64,000 bases of DNA, from assembly GCA_023525715.1 (NCBI GenBank), contig CM042012.1, positions 58,509,705-58,573,704 of the forward strand. The letters are read 5' to 3'. Position 1 is the stretch's first letter, and each line of letters begins with the position of its first letter. Both the position numbers and the translations under genes were made by a program. Under the pieces are notes generated by a model. It saw only the letters and a program-made list of their open reading frames with translations. It had not been told where the DNA came from and made no database searches. Shown here piece by piece: positions 49,869-61,137 of this stretch. This DNA is from Cichorium intybus. Taxonomy: Eukaryota > Streptophyta > Magnoliopsida > Asterales > Asteraceae.

Positions 49869-50220
49869 GTCCCTGTTTTTATATCTTTTAGTAGAATCGA
49901 GTTGCATTTAACATATTTGGTCCATTGTAGCCCCGAATATGTTAATTTTAGTCCATGTTTGCATATTTTAATATATTTGGTCCATGTTTTTATATCTTTT
50001 AGTAGAATCGAGTTGCATTTAACATATTTGGTCAATTATAGCCCCGAATATGTTAATTTCAGTCCATGTTTGCATATTTTAACATATTTGGTCCCTGTTT
50101 TTATATCTTTTAGTAGAATCGAGTTGCATTTAACATATTTGGTCCATTGTAGCCCCGAATATGTTAATTTCAGTCCATGTTTGCATATTTTTAACATATT
50201 TGGTCCCTGTTTTTATATTA
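49869..50220. repeat. 111-bp tandem repeat, about 3.1 copies
   Basis: Units start at about 49869, 49980, 50091 and 50203 with GTCCCTGTTTTTATAT (GTCCATG in unit 2). They contain AGTAGAATCGAGTTGCATTT and TAGCCCCGAATATGTTAATT. They follow directly on the 30-bp array. Confidence 0.9.
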
Positions 50221-50751
50221 CAACTTAGCACATAGACATATATCACAACTTTTATTTGTAACAAAATTGGTCCTTTTGTGGATATTTTTTTTATAATTGG
50301 TTTATATTTGTGGTTTTTTTGGAAAATTATTCATTTTAATATATCTTTAATGTTTTTATTCTAAGGTTTATTGTTTTATATCAGTCCATGTTTGCCTTGT
50401 TTTAAGATAATTGGTTGTTGTTTATATTTGGTAACAGATAAGCAATAATTAAGGAATTCAAACTGATCGTATTCAATACGTATGCATCCTGCGGCTGATT
50501 GCCTTCCCCTATTTTTCTTTAAGAAATCTGTTAATGAAAAAGATCAAACGTCGAGAATAACGTTTATTTTAGTTACAATCAAACATCAAATTAACCATGA
50601 ACATCGACAAAAACATATTATATTATATACAAAATAGTTATAACACAATATATAATAGTATCATCAAATCTATACATGATGCTACATTACGCAAAAATAC
50701 ATAGTACGAAATGATCAAACACTGAACAAAATTCTAAATATGTTATCTTAT
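50221..50751. other. No gene seen
   Basis: AT-rich DNA downstream of the tandem repeats. Confidence 0.5.
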
Positions 50752-51125
50752 TTACTTCTTACTTTTTTTCACTTGAAGGAGACTTTCACATTCATTCATC
50801 GTTTCAACCAAATCATCTATGAGTTCGGTCAAGATGTCCATGGCTTGGTGGTTTCTTCGTATTAGTTTCTTCAGCATATCTCTCTTAGGGGTTGGGGGAG
50901 ACGAGGAATTTCCTGGAGTAGATCATATTGATCGTCAACTTCTTGTTCGATTAAATCTCTTGTTTGGTTTGCCCAAACATATTGGTTTCCTACGCGTTCA
51001 TACTGTTGTTCGATTTCGTCCTTGCTAACTTCAGATATATTCTCTTGTATTTTTGATGAAGACGCGATTTCTTCCTTGCTAACTTCAGAAGTTTTGTCTT
51101 GTATTTTTGATGAAGACGAAGCCAT
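50752..51125 (-). pseudogene. Small charged ORF A with one frameshift
   Basis: ATG at 51125 on the minus strand gives MASSSSKIQDKTSEVSKEEI. An internal near-repeat of the same phrase (ASSSKIQENISEVSKDEI) follows, then ERVGNQYVWANQTRDLIEQE. At a CCCCCAACCCC run near 50900 the frame ends early. The alternative frame continues with KRDMLKKLIRRNHQAMDILT and LVETMNECESLLQVKKSKK to a stop at 50752, giving about 125 residues. Strongly charged and helical, no membrane span. I do not recognise it. It lies between the two CACTA genes. Confidence 0.4.
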
Positions 51126-51530
51126 GAATGATATGTGTCAGGAAGACTTTGAATTATGATACGTGATCGATAATTGTCAAACAGTTTGGGTTTTAAAGGT
51201 ATTTTTGGTTTTGGTTCAGTTTCCAAATAAATATAGCAGCTATTTTTTACTTGGGATAATCAGAATTGGTCATATAGATATAATGATGGTTTACGCGTGT
51301 CTTAATAGTGGCTGTGATGGGATGACGTTATGGGGCAATTAATGCAAGACGCCTGATCAGATTCCTAGCCGTATTAGTGTAACCGTTATCATGAATTAGC
51401 ATTGAATTCCCTTTGTAGTTGTATATTGAAATACATACCATATTTAAGATATATCTTAGTTTATTGATAGTTATTTTTAAATATTAGTATATTATTCTAA
51501 TTAGAATTATTATTATATTCCTAAGTTGTA

Positions 51531-51540
51531 TTATAAATAC
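51531..51540 (+). promoter_or_regulatory. TATA-like box upstream of small ORF B
   Basis: TTATAAATAC stands about 165 bp before the ATG of ORF B. A C/T-rich leader with no long repeat follows. Plausible core promoter. Confidence 0.35.
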
Positions 51541-51696
51541 TGGTTTTTCAAAAAGGATAGATATGGTTTTCCAATCAAATATTACAACTTCCATATTATC
51601 TCTCTAGAACACTTCTATCCCTAAGCCACAATAGACGCCGATATTGCGAGAAAGGTTCGTGATTACGCAAGAGAGTACGCCAATAATAAAAGGGAC

Positions 51697-51939
51697 ATGA
51701 TCCATGAAGCCAAGATGAATATGCTGTCTTTACGATCCCATCTAGAATCACGAGTGCATTTTAGGGACTACATGTTGGAATCTAAAAAAAAGGACCTTCC
51801 CACCAAATACTACGATCAACATCTTCAAAGCATACACAAAGAAATCGAGGCGTGCAAGGGTTTTCATCAGAAGATGGAACAGGTTCGTATGGTTATGTCA
51901 TTCCAAGTGGAAGCAGTGGAGGATTTTCTTAAGGAATAG
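51697..51939 (+). CDS. Small charged ORF B, unknown
   Basis: 80 codons from ATG 51697 to the stop at 51937. The same frame is open upstream from about 51631 (DADIARKVRDYAREYANNKR), so the original start may have been lost or lie in an earlier exon. The protein is rich in Lys, Glu, His and Met, almost all helix-forming. It contains HLQSIHKEIEACKGFHQKME and ends AVEDFLKE. No domain is recognised. A TATA-like box lies upstream and a (TA)n tract just downstream. Real expression is uncertain, but the composition is protein-like and unlike the flanks. Confidence 0.4.
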   Translation: MIHEAKMNMLSLRSHLESRVHFRDYMLESKKKDLPTKYYDQHLQSIHKEIEACKGFHQKMEQVRMVMSFQVEAVEDFLKE

Positions 51940-51975
51940 GTTATGTGTTTTATAAATATATTAAATATATATGTG

Positions 51976-51976
<1 letters not shown>

Positions 51977-52065
<89 letters not shown>
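51977..52065. repeat. (TA)n microsatellite
   Basis: About 88 bp of TA between small ORFs B and C. Confidence 0.95.
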
Positions 52066-52068
<3 letters not shown>

Positions 52069-52377
52069 TCGATGGACCATATTGTATAAATATATAATGT
52101 TATGTCCACTTAAATTGTGAATTTGTGAATTCGTCTTTTTGTTATGGGTTTGATGATAACTTTTGAGTGTTTTCTGGGATAAATATGACGAAAAATTTTG
52201 ATTATACCAACAAACTTCACCATATTTCTTCATTACATGACGAACATACGATAACACAAAACATACCAACCTAAACAAATACTTACAAGATACCAGATCA
52301 GAACAGAAATTAAATCCTAGAAAAACAGATATTATATCCCCAAACATCGATCCTTTCCAAAAGACAACCAGGTTTAC

Positions 52378-52677
52378 CTACCCAAACTGAATCAATTTCT
52401 TCATCTCCTCGTACCCTTCAATCTCTGCCTCCAGTGACTCCTGGAGATTGTAAAGCATCTCCAACATATTTGCAGTCTGCGACTTCCCTTCATCAATCGC
52501 CCTTTTCCCATTCACAAAGTTCATATAGCGAGGCCTCTCAACCAAGTGATCTAGCATACCTATTTTGGCTTCCATGTCTCTTTCTAGCTTCATTTCAACA
52601 TCGTTGATCATTTTTTTGGTAACTTCGGCTCTACGGATCAGATGGTTGAGCATGAATTCTAGGTCTTTTCCCTTCAT
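52378..52677 (-). CDS. Small coiled-coil ORF C, unknown
   Basis: 99 intact codons from ATG at 52677: MKGKDLEFMLNHLIRRAEVT, then DVEMKLERDMEAKIGMLDHL, and near the end LYNLQESLEAEIEGYEEMKK. Leu/Met spacing suggests a coiled coil. No cysteine, no membrane span and no signal peptide. It is the cleanest of four small ORFs clustered between the CACTA genes. No family is recognised. It could be a captured host fragment or an accessory protein of the element. Confidence 0.45.
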   Translation of the reverse strand: MKGKDLEFMLNHLIRRAEVTKKMINDVEMKLERDMEAKIGMLDHLVERPRYMNFVNGKRAIDEGKSQTANMLEMLYNLQESLEAEIEGYEEMKKLIQFG

Positions 52678-53043
52678 TGTTTTTCTTAACCTTGTTTTTC
52701 TTAACCGTATATGCCAAATATGGATATACCTTTGAACCTTCTCATTGCCTTTATAAGATGTAGAAATCAGTGGGTAGATAAGATTTCACATTTGTTATTA
52801 ATTACATTAATTGTTTGTTATCTCTATTGCGAAAACCAACAAACGTTTAGTCTTCTACACGAATACAGGATAATGATTATGCTATCCCATCCACACTATT
52901 GAATGTAGATGCATTACTTTAATACCGGTTTGCATTTTATTTAATCGTTTGTTTCAATACAAAAACCAATAAACAAGTTTAACCAGATTTGTATTAATTA
53001 ATGGGTAATCGTAAAATACGATATTTTCCACATATTCCAAATA

Positions 53044-53235
53044 CTACAACATTACATAGTAACCCAAAAAGAAAACCCAAGAACAAATTAAGAACATTTT
53101 CATCTTCCAGACTTTAGCTTCCAACCGGTTCATTGCTTTAAGCAAACCTGGGATCACGATAACAGCCTGCGGCACATTGTAGGGTCTGCCCACCCTATGA
53201 ACCCACATTTCCTTCCTAACCTTGAACAACTCCAA
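53044..53235 (-). CDS. Small ORF D with C-terminal membrane segment, unknown
   Basis: 63 codons from ATG at 53235: MELFKVRKEMWVHRVGRPYN, then PQAVIVIPGLLKAMNRLEAK, ending with a hydrophobic FLICSWVFFLGYYVML. This has the layout of a tail-anchored protein: a basic soluble part and a terminal membrane span. No family is recognised. It may be an exon of something longer. Confidence that it is a real gene is low. Confidence 0.3.
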   Translation of the reverse strand: MELFKVRKEMWVHRVGRPYNVPQAVIVIPGLLKAMNRLEAKVWKMKMFLICSWVFFLGYYVML

Positions 53236-53584
53236 ATTTGCCTACTTGGGTTTAGATCAGTCCACGACGTCACCTTGATTGCTGGACTTCCACATCGGCA
53301 TACTACCATTTCACCTTGATTGAACCGTTTGCGACTTGAGGGTACCGGCGTCCTCCAATGCGAATCGATCGAACAGTTGTCAATTGAAATGTGTGAAACT
53401 AACGTGCTTATAGGGAAGCCCTACATAATATTACCCTTTTACCCTCACATGATGGAAAAAAATTGTGCACCTAATTTGAAAATATAATATGCTATTAGCT
53501 AAAGTTGTAAAAAAAATAAACAAAGTTCATAAAAAGAATTAAAAAAGGGAAGGCGCTATGTAATATACTTCAAAAAAAAGGGAA

Positions 53585-53670
53585 GGCAGGATCGAACCCG
53601 CGACCTATGGTAAGAATACACATGCATACATCAGCCTCCCCCTTAGCAAATGAACATTGCAACGATCTAA
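53585..53670 (-). other. tRNA-like / SINE-like Pol III promoter trace
   Basis: On the minus strand GCTAAGGGGGAGGCTGATG is followed about 35 bases later by GGTCGCGGGTTCGATCCTGC. The latter contains a very good B box (GGTTCGATCC). It does not fold as a complete tRNA. A SINE head or tRNA fossil is the best reading. Confidence 0.35.
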
Positions 53671-54175
53671 ACCTAACTGAATCCTATGTTCGTAATCCCT
53701 TGTCCACACGTAATTCATTGTAATCCAACGATTCTCATTTAATCATCGTCGTAGGACGCTTCGAATACAATTGCAAGTGGAAATTTTATTGCAACAGGTA
53801 AACCTCTCTCATATGCAATTTCGTTTAACTAGACTAACTACACGCTTGGAAATACATTTACAATTAACCTTCAACACACAAATGTATGTAATTGCTGATT
53901 ATTCAGAAACTTATGTACATGCTTTATTCAAATTAAACGTGGATTACAGTTACATATCATTCATTTACTTGTTTACTTGTTGGTTTGTGTATGCACACTA
54001 ACTGCTCGACAAAATGCCTCTTTTAACAATGCATAAAGAAACACAAATGACACATTCAATAACTATGATAACAGTTAATGGGTTTATTTAAAGCGCCTGA
54101 TATATTGTATATCTAATTCAATTACGTTTTCTAGTCACTTTCTGTGAATCGCTGATAGTAGTAGTTTGAGGTATC

Positions 54176-54826
54176 ATGATGGACAAGTCTTGGATGAGAG
54201 CCAAAAGAAACACATCACGTTATATAAGTGGAGTTAAAGCATTCTTGGAATATGCAGTAAACAATTACAATATTAGTAAAAACATCGATCCTTTACATGC
54301 CAAAAAACCATAAAAATTCCATGTCCATGTATACAGTGTGTCAACCACATCCCTCATTCTGTGAGAGTGGTAGATGACCACTTATTCACTCATGGAATTG
54401 ATGAAACCTACACAAACTGGACATATCATGGAGAAAAAGAAGAACCACCTTTACCTTATATTGTTGATGAAGACTTTGGCATGGACACAACATACCTTGT
54501 GGATTCCATGGATGAAACAACCCAAAACCCAAAAAATGCTGTAGAAACTAAAGAGTTGGTTCAAGCTGCAGAAGATAATTTTATGGACGACCCTTCCAAG
54601 TTTAGAGAAATGCTACAAGATGCCGAAAAGCCACTATATGAAGGGTGTCCGAACTTCACAAAGTTATCTGCTATCATACAACTGCTCAACCTAAAGAGTA
54701 AGTATGGAGTTTCAGATAAATACTTTAACGAATTATTAGCTTTGCTCAAACGTATGTTACCAGAAGGAAACGAAATGTATAGTTGTACATACGAGGCCAA
54801 GAAAGCATTGAAACAAATGGGTTCAG
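54176..54826 (+). pseudogene. TNP2 transposase of the CACTA element, 5' part
   Basis: ATG at 54176 opens MMDKSWMRAKRNTSRYISGV, followed by KAFLEYAV, the Transpos_assoc domain that begins TNP2 proteins. A stop at about 54310 marks a frameshift. In the new frame KIPCPCIQCVNHI keeps the Cys-rich motif. DDHLFTHGIDETYTNWTYHG and a long acidic spacer follow. LYEGCPNFTKLSAIIQLLNL and KYGVSDKYFNELLALLKRML are the conserved block before the catalytic domain. Coding is cut at 54826 by the gypsy insertion and resumes in the same frame at 62582. Confidence 0.88.
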
Positions 54827-56277
54827 TGTAAGACCCGTTCCGCCGAGTCGCGGCCCAGACTAATCCGCGGCACGGCTTTAGGAAGGATCTGGAATCGCGA
54901 AGGACTTGTACGCGCGGCGCAGCTCGGAAGAACCCGCGGCACGGTACGCCGCTAATGTGAAAAACCCTAATTCAGATTTAAACGCCTATATAAAGGGCCC
55001 AGCCCTAGGGTTCGTGTTTTTGGGAAATTTCTAGAGTGGAGTCGACTGGTTTCGGTAGTGGCTCTTTGGTTCCAAGGCTTTGAATGTTCGAAGGAAGAGA
55101 TACAACGTGGGAAAAGGCTTGTAGTCGATCGGGTGCATTCCTCTGTTCTCCAGAAGCAAGGTAAGAGGATCTATCTTCTAATATTTCATTTTATCTCATA
55201 TTAAGGTGTTATCCCTTGGCTAGTAGTCTTAGATGACTTGTAACACTTAGGGTTTTGACCAAGGACATGCATGGTCTTGCATGTCCATAAGGAAGTGACC
55301 TTAGGGTAGTTTCTGATCCCAGGAAAGGTGTGGAGTGAAACCCTAGCCGATGACTGAACTGATTTAGGGCTTAAAAGACTTTGGATTAATACGAGTCTGC
55401 AGCGCGGACAGGCTATGTCAGCGACGCGGGTTCGGCTAAGCCCCGTAGCTATGCGGAGATAGTCGCGACGCGTAGGGTGAGAAGCCACGCCGCGGCGAGC
55501 TGCTGTTTGACCCAATAGCTTAGTTTCGACCGGTGTTGGTTACCAAACGTGGGGACTGACCTTTAGGCAAGTCTATAGAAGTTTAGTCGGTGGTTGACAT
55601 GTTGTGTATGTGGGATATAGATGTGTGGACGAGCTAAGTGGGGATATTAAAGTATATCTGTGCGGTTTCAAATTAGGTGAGTATCCTCACCTTAATATAT
55701 GATGTTGCATGTTAGACATCTTGTGTGTTATTTACAGTTATATGATTTGCTCTATATCTATGGTTATTTGTTGTTGGGCTTAGTACTGATACGTGTCCCC
55801 TCGTAGCTGTGGTATGGCGAGTTGGACTATTGCCTTGTCCCATAGCTGTTGTATGATGGGCTGGGCCTTAACCGGGAACCCATAGCTGTTGTATGATGGG
55901 TAGAACCTTCCCGTGTCCATAGCTGTTGTATGATGGACGCCCGTAGCTGTTGTATGGCGGGTAGGGTCGGGTCGTTCTCGAGGACGGGTGTGGGCATGTA
56001 TGGTAATTTATGGACTCACTAAGCTTGAAGCTTACCCGTTGATTTTAAAACATTTTCAGGTACTTAAGTTGATAAAGGGGTGAGCTCGGCGTGACGGCGG
56101 TGCATCGCACATTAAAGAATTTGCAGTTGTATTATTAAATGACATTTTTATAATTATGGGACGTATACACTCTGGTGATAGTTTTGATGAACACATTTTA
56201 AGCATGTTAATAAGATTATCTATGTTTTTACTTACAATTTTTAAAGAAAATTTTTGATTGGAAATTGGGGCGTTACA
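54827..56277 (+). repeat. 5' LTR of the gypsy element
   Basis: It contains a TATA box CTATATAAAG (about 54987), two GC-rich CGCGGC blocks and the hairpin array at 55800-55961. Confidence 0.92.
55800..55961 (+). repeat. Five hairpins with covarying stems and a shared loop (5' LTR)
   Basis: The loop AGCTGTTGTATG (AGCTGTGGTATG in the first) is enclosed each time by complementary arms whose sequence differs: CTCG/CGAG, CCCAT/ATGGG, ACCCAT/ATGGGT, GTCCAT/ATGGAC and CCCG/CGGG. The loop is fixed while paired stem bases change together. Confidence 0.8.
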
Positions 56278-56279
56278 AA

Positions 56280-56292
56280 TTGGTATCAGAGC
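56280..56292 (+). promoter_or_regulatory. Primer-binding site (initiator Met-tRNA)
   Basis: TGGTATCAGAGCC stands 2 bases after the 5' LTR. Confidence 0.85.
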
Positions 56293-59200
56293 CTTGGTTT
56301 GAGGGATTTGGATGAACTGTATTAGGAATCCAAACTCAAACTTAGGACTAAGAGCTTTTCGTTAAAGAAATGATGTTTTCTCTATAAAAGTTTTAAGTAG
56401 TTGGGTTGAATAGCATGTGGAAGATTCCCTTGCATGTTCTTGTTTGATTGTTGCTTGGGAATTGGAAACATGGTACACACACCTGACTCATGATTTTAAC
56501 GAATAAAAGGGTTTTAGAAAGAATGAGATGCGATGCAAACCGTCAACCGAGCTCAAGTAAGTTTTGTGATTCCCAATTACCGATGCCAAGTTTGTGTTGT
56601 GATATAATGTGTTATGCTAAAAAGTAGGTATCGAACCTAGTCAGGAAATGCATGCTAGAAATGCTTGGATTAGGATGCCTTCTGACTGTTGTTGTTATTG
56701 TGCTGCTTTAGAATATATGCTAACACTATTAGGTTGTTTAGGGAATGCTAATAGGTTATATACAATTAGGATAAGATAGCCTAAGAATTCTTGGTCTAGC
56801 CTTACTGGCTGTTCCTTGTTTGGTTGTGACTTTGGGGTAGGATCATTTATTTTAACGTCTATCTTATTCTTGATTGTGTACGACCGTGTGTCCGCGAGGC
56901 AACCCGATGGTGTTAGCCAAAGTTCTTTTAGGCACGGGTGGGGTGTGAGATCCTAGGTAGCCTAGGATGAGTGTTAGGCACTTGGGTGCGAGACCCTAGG
57001 TAGCCTAGGATGAGTGTTAGGCACTTGGGTGCGAGACAGTATGAATACCGATGTCGAATAGATGAGTGAGTGGTGAATTAGAGCATTGGGAGACGAATTC
57101 TGGAACAAGTACGAATAGGTGTGGAAGGTAGTACTGGGCCTGTACTACCGAAAGCACAGGATTCATACTTGAGTCAGGAAGAGTTACCCAAAATTCTAAG
57201 AAACCGGGTAAGGTAGAGAATCAGGTATGATTCGCATTATGGATTAGTGGCGAAAAGGAAGTACACGTCTTCATCGTGGCGATGTTCGGTAATGAAGAGT
57301 GGATTGGGAGTAGTTTCGGGTGTAACCAATTGAGGTAGATCGTAATGGATCATAGGTGCAGAAATTTATTGCAGTTGAGGTATCAACGAGGGTTATGATT
57401 GATAGCAATGGGTTAGGCGATGCATCCGGGTTGCTAGCCGATGCATCTGGGTTTTGCATGTCGATGTTTTGAAGGTCTATGGATGTGAATCCCAATAGAC
57501 CTTATTCCTGTTTAATGGACTAACGGCATGGTATGAGGATTGGATTTGATACAAAGGTTCGAGGCGCTGATCGATCGCGATTAGCACTATGTATTGGCAC
57601 AGATTCCAAGTAGGGGAGAGTTTGTGTTCTAAGAGAATAAATGAAGCTTAATGCGTGTATAGCTCAGCTACTGGAATATGGGAGTACTTGCATTACAAAT
57701 TATCAAGCGTTAGCTTGGGTATGATGATAGAGAGAGAAGGGATTGACAGCTTGTTGGAAACTGTGGCCTGGGAATCTGCAGATAGGTTCCAGAGGATTAC
57801 TAGGTACTCCTTTAGGGAATGGACGAGAATCCAGATTGATTAAGTGTCGACATTATGTCGACTTGTGTTACTTGAAGAGCAGGAAGGGCCCATCCAGCTG
57901 CTGAAGCTGATGGACCTTGACTCCTGCTACCCAGCTGAAGTTAGAATAATGGGAGACTACGTACAAGGTATGACGAAGAATGCAAGTAGTGTGTGACGTA
58001 TGGGAGAAAGACCCACAGAAGATGGCTCCTTGGACAGATAGCCACAAGTAGAGGATTGAAGCGAAAAGGGAAGAAGGGTTCCCAGTGTGACATAACCGAC
58101 CATTGAGGATGGAAGTCTCATGGCAATGAGAGAGACAGCGCGGGGATGGATACCTGCGATCTGACAAGGCAGGGAGCTCGCCAACTGGGGCTAAGGCCTT
58201 AAAAAGGGAAAGTTGTAGCTTGGAGGAGGAAGATGGGAGTGTCATTGCATGCTGAAGCTAGCAAGTGGTTATTGGTGCATCGAGTAGCTTTTCACTTTAG
58301 GGTAAAGGTGTTTGGAATAGCTTTGAGTAAAGGGAATTCAACGAATTCAAGGAAGCGGTTGGAGGTTGTATGCATTGCGAAAAGGCAAGGATCTTGGCCA
58401 TGCTAGGGATGCGTGGTCACTTCCATGGGAGTTTTGATTATTTCCATTAAGGCGTGGAGAACGTTGGACGATTGTATTTCGTTTCAACTCAGGACCTTAA
58501 CAGCAGTGGGAGCGAGAGAGTCGAGTTTCAGCATAAAAAGAGCAGAGCATGGAAGGTGAAACGCCGGGCTGAGGAGACAACGCGACCTATTGGGTCGACT
58601 GCAAGATTGCGCAAGCTATGGTGACTTGGGACACAAGGGTTCTGCCTGCATAGACTGATAATCAGAAGGATTGACGTAGAATAATTGTTCACAGACCGGG
58701 AATCCACTTCAGGCTTTAACAAGAGTTATGCGTGTAGGACAAAATTCTTCGAATTAAGGAATGTGTCATATGTGACAGTTCATCTCAAGAGCGCTAGTCA
58801 ATAGTTCAAGGAAGGAAAGTATCGTGAGCCGTGAAGCCTTCCTAGGTAGGAAAGGATGGGCAAAGTTAGGAAGGGGTCGGAGCGAGATTTTAAAGGTAAC
58901 GTTTTGGTGAGATTGTGTATCGTTCGGGAAGGATCAGCGTAGAAGCAACATATTAAGCAACGATGAGATCAAGACAGGACGAGGGTTATGGTATTCGGAT
59001 AACATAAGCGATGCTAGGAACAAGGATAAGCGTTGGCCAGGAGCATTGGGTATTATTGGTTAGTGATCGATTAAGATTTTTTCGTCGTGGAGGATCAATA
59101 TCTCACGTGGGCACCGGGGTACTGTGCCTTGTTCAAGGTTGTGTCCCCTCATGCCTCTGTGAGAGATATGGTGTTGTCGGATGGAGTGTACTATGTTGAG

Positions 59201-60630
59201 GTGGTACTGTGCTGTGTTTTGGTGAGTACTTCGTGCTGATCGGGAGTGCCAGGTGCTTTATTGTAGCAATACTGCGTCGTGTTCCCTCGAGTACGAGATA
59301 CGGTTATAGCGGGCTGATTGGTGAGATTGGTTTGTGGGGCAGATGATTTCTGTACGGGAGGATATAATGGTTACCTGGGTGCCGAAGATTAGTACCCTTG
59401 GATGGTTCAGTAGGATGGGAGATGATTATGGACCCCTCCATGATTGCATTTGCGAGATTAGTTGAGGTGAAGACTGCCTTGATTTTGCTGATGACTGCTT
59501 AGCTGGTAGGAATGAAAACCAAGGGCGGATCAGGGCGACATGAAGACTGGGCAGATCGGATTCAAGATAAGGATTTAGATGTGAAACCATAGAAGGGAAC
59601 GCCTTTAGGTGAGATAGTTCGGGTAAATGAAGGTGTGGGGTGGGTTAGCGGAGGATGGATAACCCATTATGGTCGTTTTGGATGTCAGATATAGACAGGG
59701 TTTTTGTGCGGTGATGAACGAAGAGTTTGTGTCAAGTTTTTTGTTTGCCCGAGGGGTGACGTGGATGTATACGATATTGAGAGGATTATTGGTGATCTGG
59801 CCGGTAAGGATGTGGGAATGGATAAGTGGAGAGATGTTTGATCGGTGGGAAGGTCAAGGCCAATCACCAAAGGAGTTGTAGCTAATTTGGTCTCCGAAGG
59901 TTCCTGAGGTAGAATTTGGAGGAATGCCTTTTGGGGTTCATCACGGAAGTACCAAGGAACCCCCTCAGCATGATGATAAAATCGATAATGTCGTAGACCG
60001 TTGGAGCAGGGGTGCTCGCTTTGAGTTTATTATAGTATATGCTGAGGGTGGATGATGTTAAGGCTCGGGAGAAGGTACCCCGATATGGTGCTCTGGATGG
60101 TGATATCTGGTAAGGAGGTGCATCTCACTTAGGAGTTTAGGAGAAGGTTCGTAAAGTTGTGACACTCAACTTTGTTTCAAGATTGTGCATCACCATTAGA
60201 AGGATGGCTGTATGGAGAGATCAATGTAGACGCTTGAAGGAGTTCCTTCGGGATTACGTTCTTAGTTTGGTGAGAGTTGTAGTTTCCTATGCAATATTAG
60301 TGGAGTACTTTATTATAATGGTTAGCACGCGAGAAATGGTCTCATGTGCAAGAAGTCCTATGGGAGAAGGTGTCAGGACTTGGGTGTGTTCAGGAAGAGA
60401 TTGCAGACTACTTTGGGTCGGAGGAAGAATTATGAAGATAGACAGCGTTTGGTCTTGAGTTTTCAGGTCGGAGTTTGGTCGTTAGGGTATCGCTTTAGGG
60501 GCATGTTGGACTTCGGGCATGCCGGATCATTGTTAGTATCAGTAAATGGAACCCGGAGTTAGTTAGGCATGTAGCAATTTATAGATTTCTTAGTTGAGGC
60601 TATACAATGCAACGCGTTCTGTAGCGTGTA
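56293..60630 (+). other. Decayed interior of the gypsy element; no gag or RT readable
   Basis: No frame gives gag, protease, RT or RNase H. Only vague echoes are seen, for example CGAGTACGAGATACGGTTAT near 59288, where an RT motif might have been. A direct repeat GGTAGCCTAGGATGAGTGTT occurs at about 56956 and 56999. The length (4.3 kb) is close to that of a full gag-pol. Confidence 0.55.
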
Positions 60631-61137
60631 ATTGGGAGAGAAATTGCGAGACGACGGTCCGATCTCGAGTTCCAGGTTGGAGGTTTTGTTCTTCGTAAGG
60701 TGCCTCCTTGGAAGAGAGTTTTTCGTTTCAGGAGTCGAGGAAAGCTTGGCCCTAGGTACATTGGACCATATCGAATCATCGCGCGAGTAGGTAAGGTAGC
60801 TTACCGGTTGGAGCTGCCCGAGCGGCTTAGCCAGATTCACGACACGTTCCACGTTTCGCAACTCAGGAAGGGTATTACCGATGAAACTATAATAGTGCCT
60901 TTGGAGGATATTCAAGAAGACGAACGCCTGAATTATGTGGAGCGACCGGTTGCCATCATTGAAAGGAAAATAAAGACTTTATGGAATAAGACGATAGGGG
61001 TAGATAAGGTGTTGTGGCAGCATCGTAAGGGGGGTCTGAATGGACTTGGGAATCCGAGAAAGAAATGCGCAGGCATTACCCCGAGTTGTTTACAGGCACG
61101 GATTTCGGGGACAAAATCCATTCAAGCGGGGGAGAAT
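60631..61137 (+). pseudogene. Gypsy integrase C-terminal domain
   Basis: The frame from 60631 gives IGREIARRRSDLEFQVGGFV and then RKVPPWKRVFRFRSRGKLGP, RYIGPYRIIARVGKVAYRLE and IHDTFHVSQLRK. This is the typical C-terminal part of Ty3/gypsy integrase (GPY/F type), which binds DNA. YVERPVAIIERKIKTLWNKT follows and resembles the region leading to a chromodomain-like end. A frame change in a G-run near 61033 is needed to read WTWESEKEMRRHYPELF. This is the only well-preserved coding piece of the element. Confidence 0.85.

Noticed and set aside
48606..49907. CRISPR-like regular repeats
   Set aside because: Period 30 without unique spacers, in plant nuclear DNA. It is a minisatellite.
48655..50035. 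Repeat proteins with HNPSQP or THHNPSWL units as genes
   Set aside because: Open frames exist on both strands only because the unit length is a multiple of three. No start context, no supporting non-repeat coding sequence.
53585..53670. A tRNA gene
   Set aside because: Good T-arm/B-box but no complete cloverleaf or acceptor pairing could be found. Kept only as a SINE-like trace.
55201..55515. Minus-strand frame MGQTAARRGVASHPTRR (also at 61491-61805)
   Set aside because: Lies entirely in the GC-rich part of the gypsy LTR and appears in both LTR copies. No family resemblance.
60159..60562. Open frames in the gypsy interior as genes
   Set aside because: No conserved motif, and they are inconsistent with the frame of the integrase end that follows.
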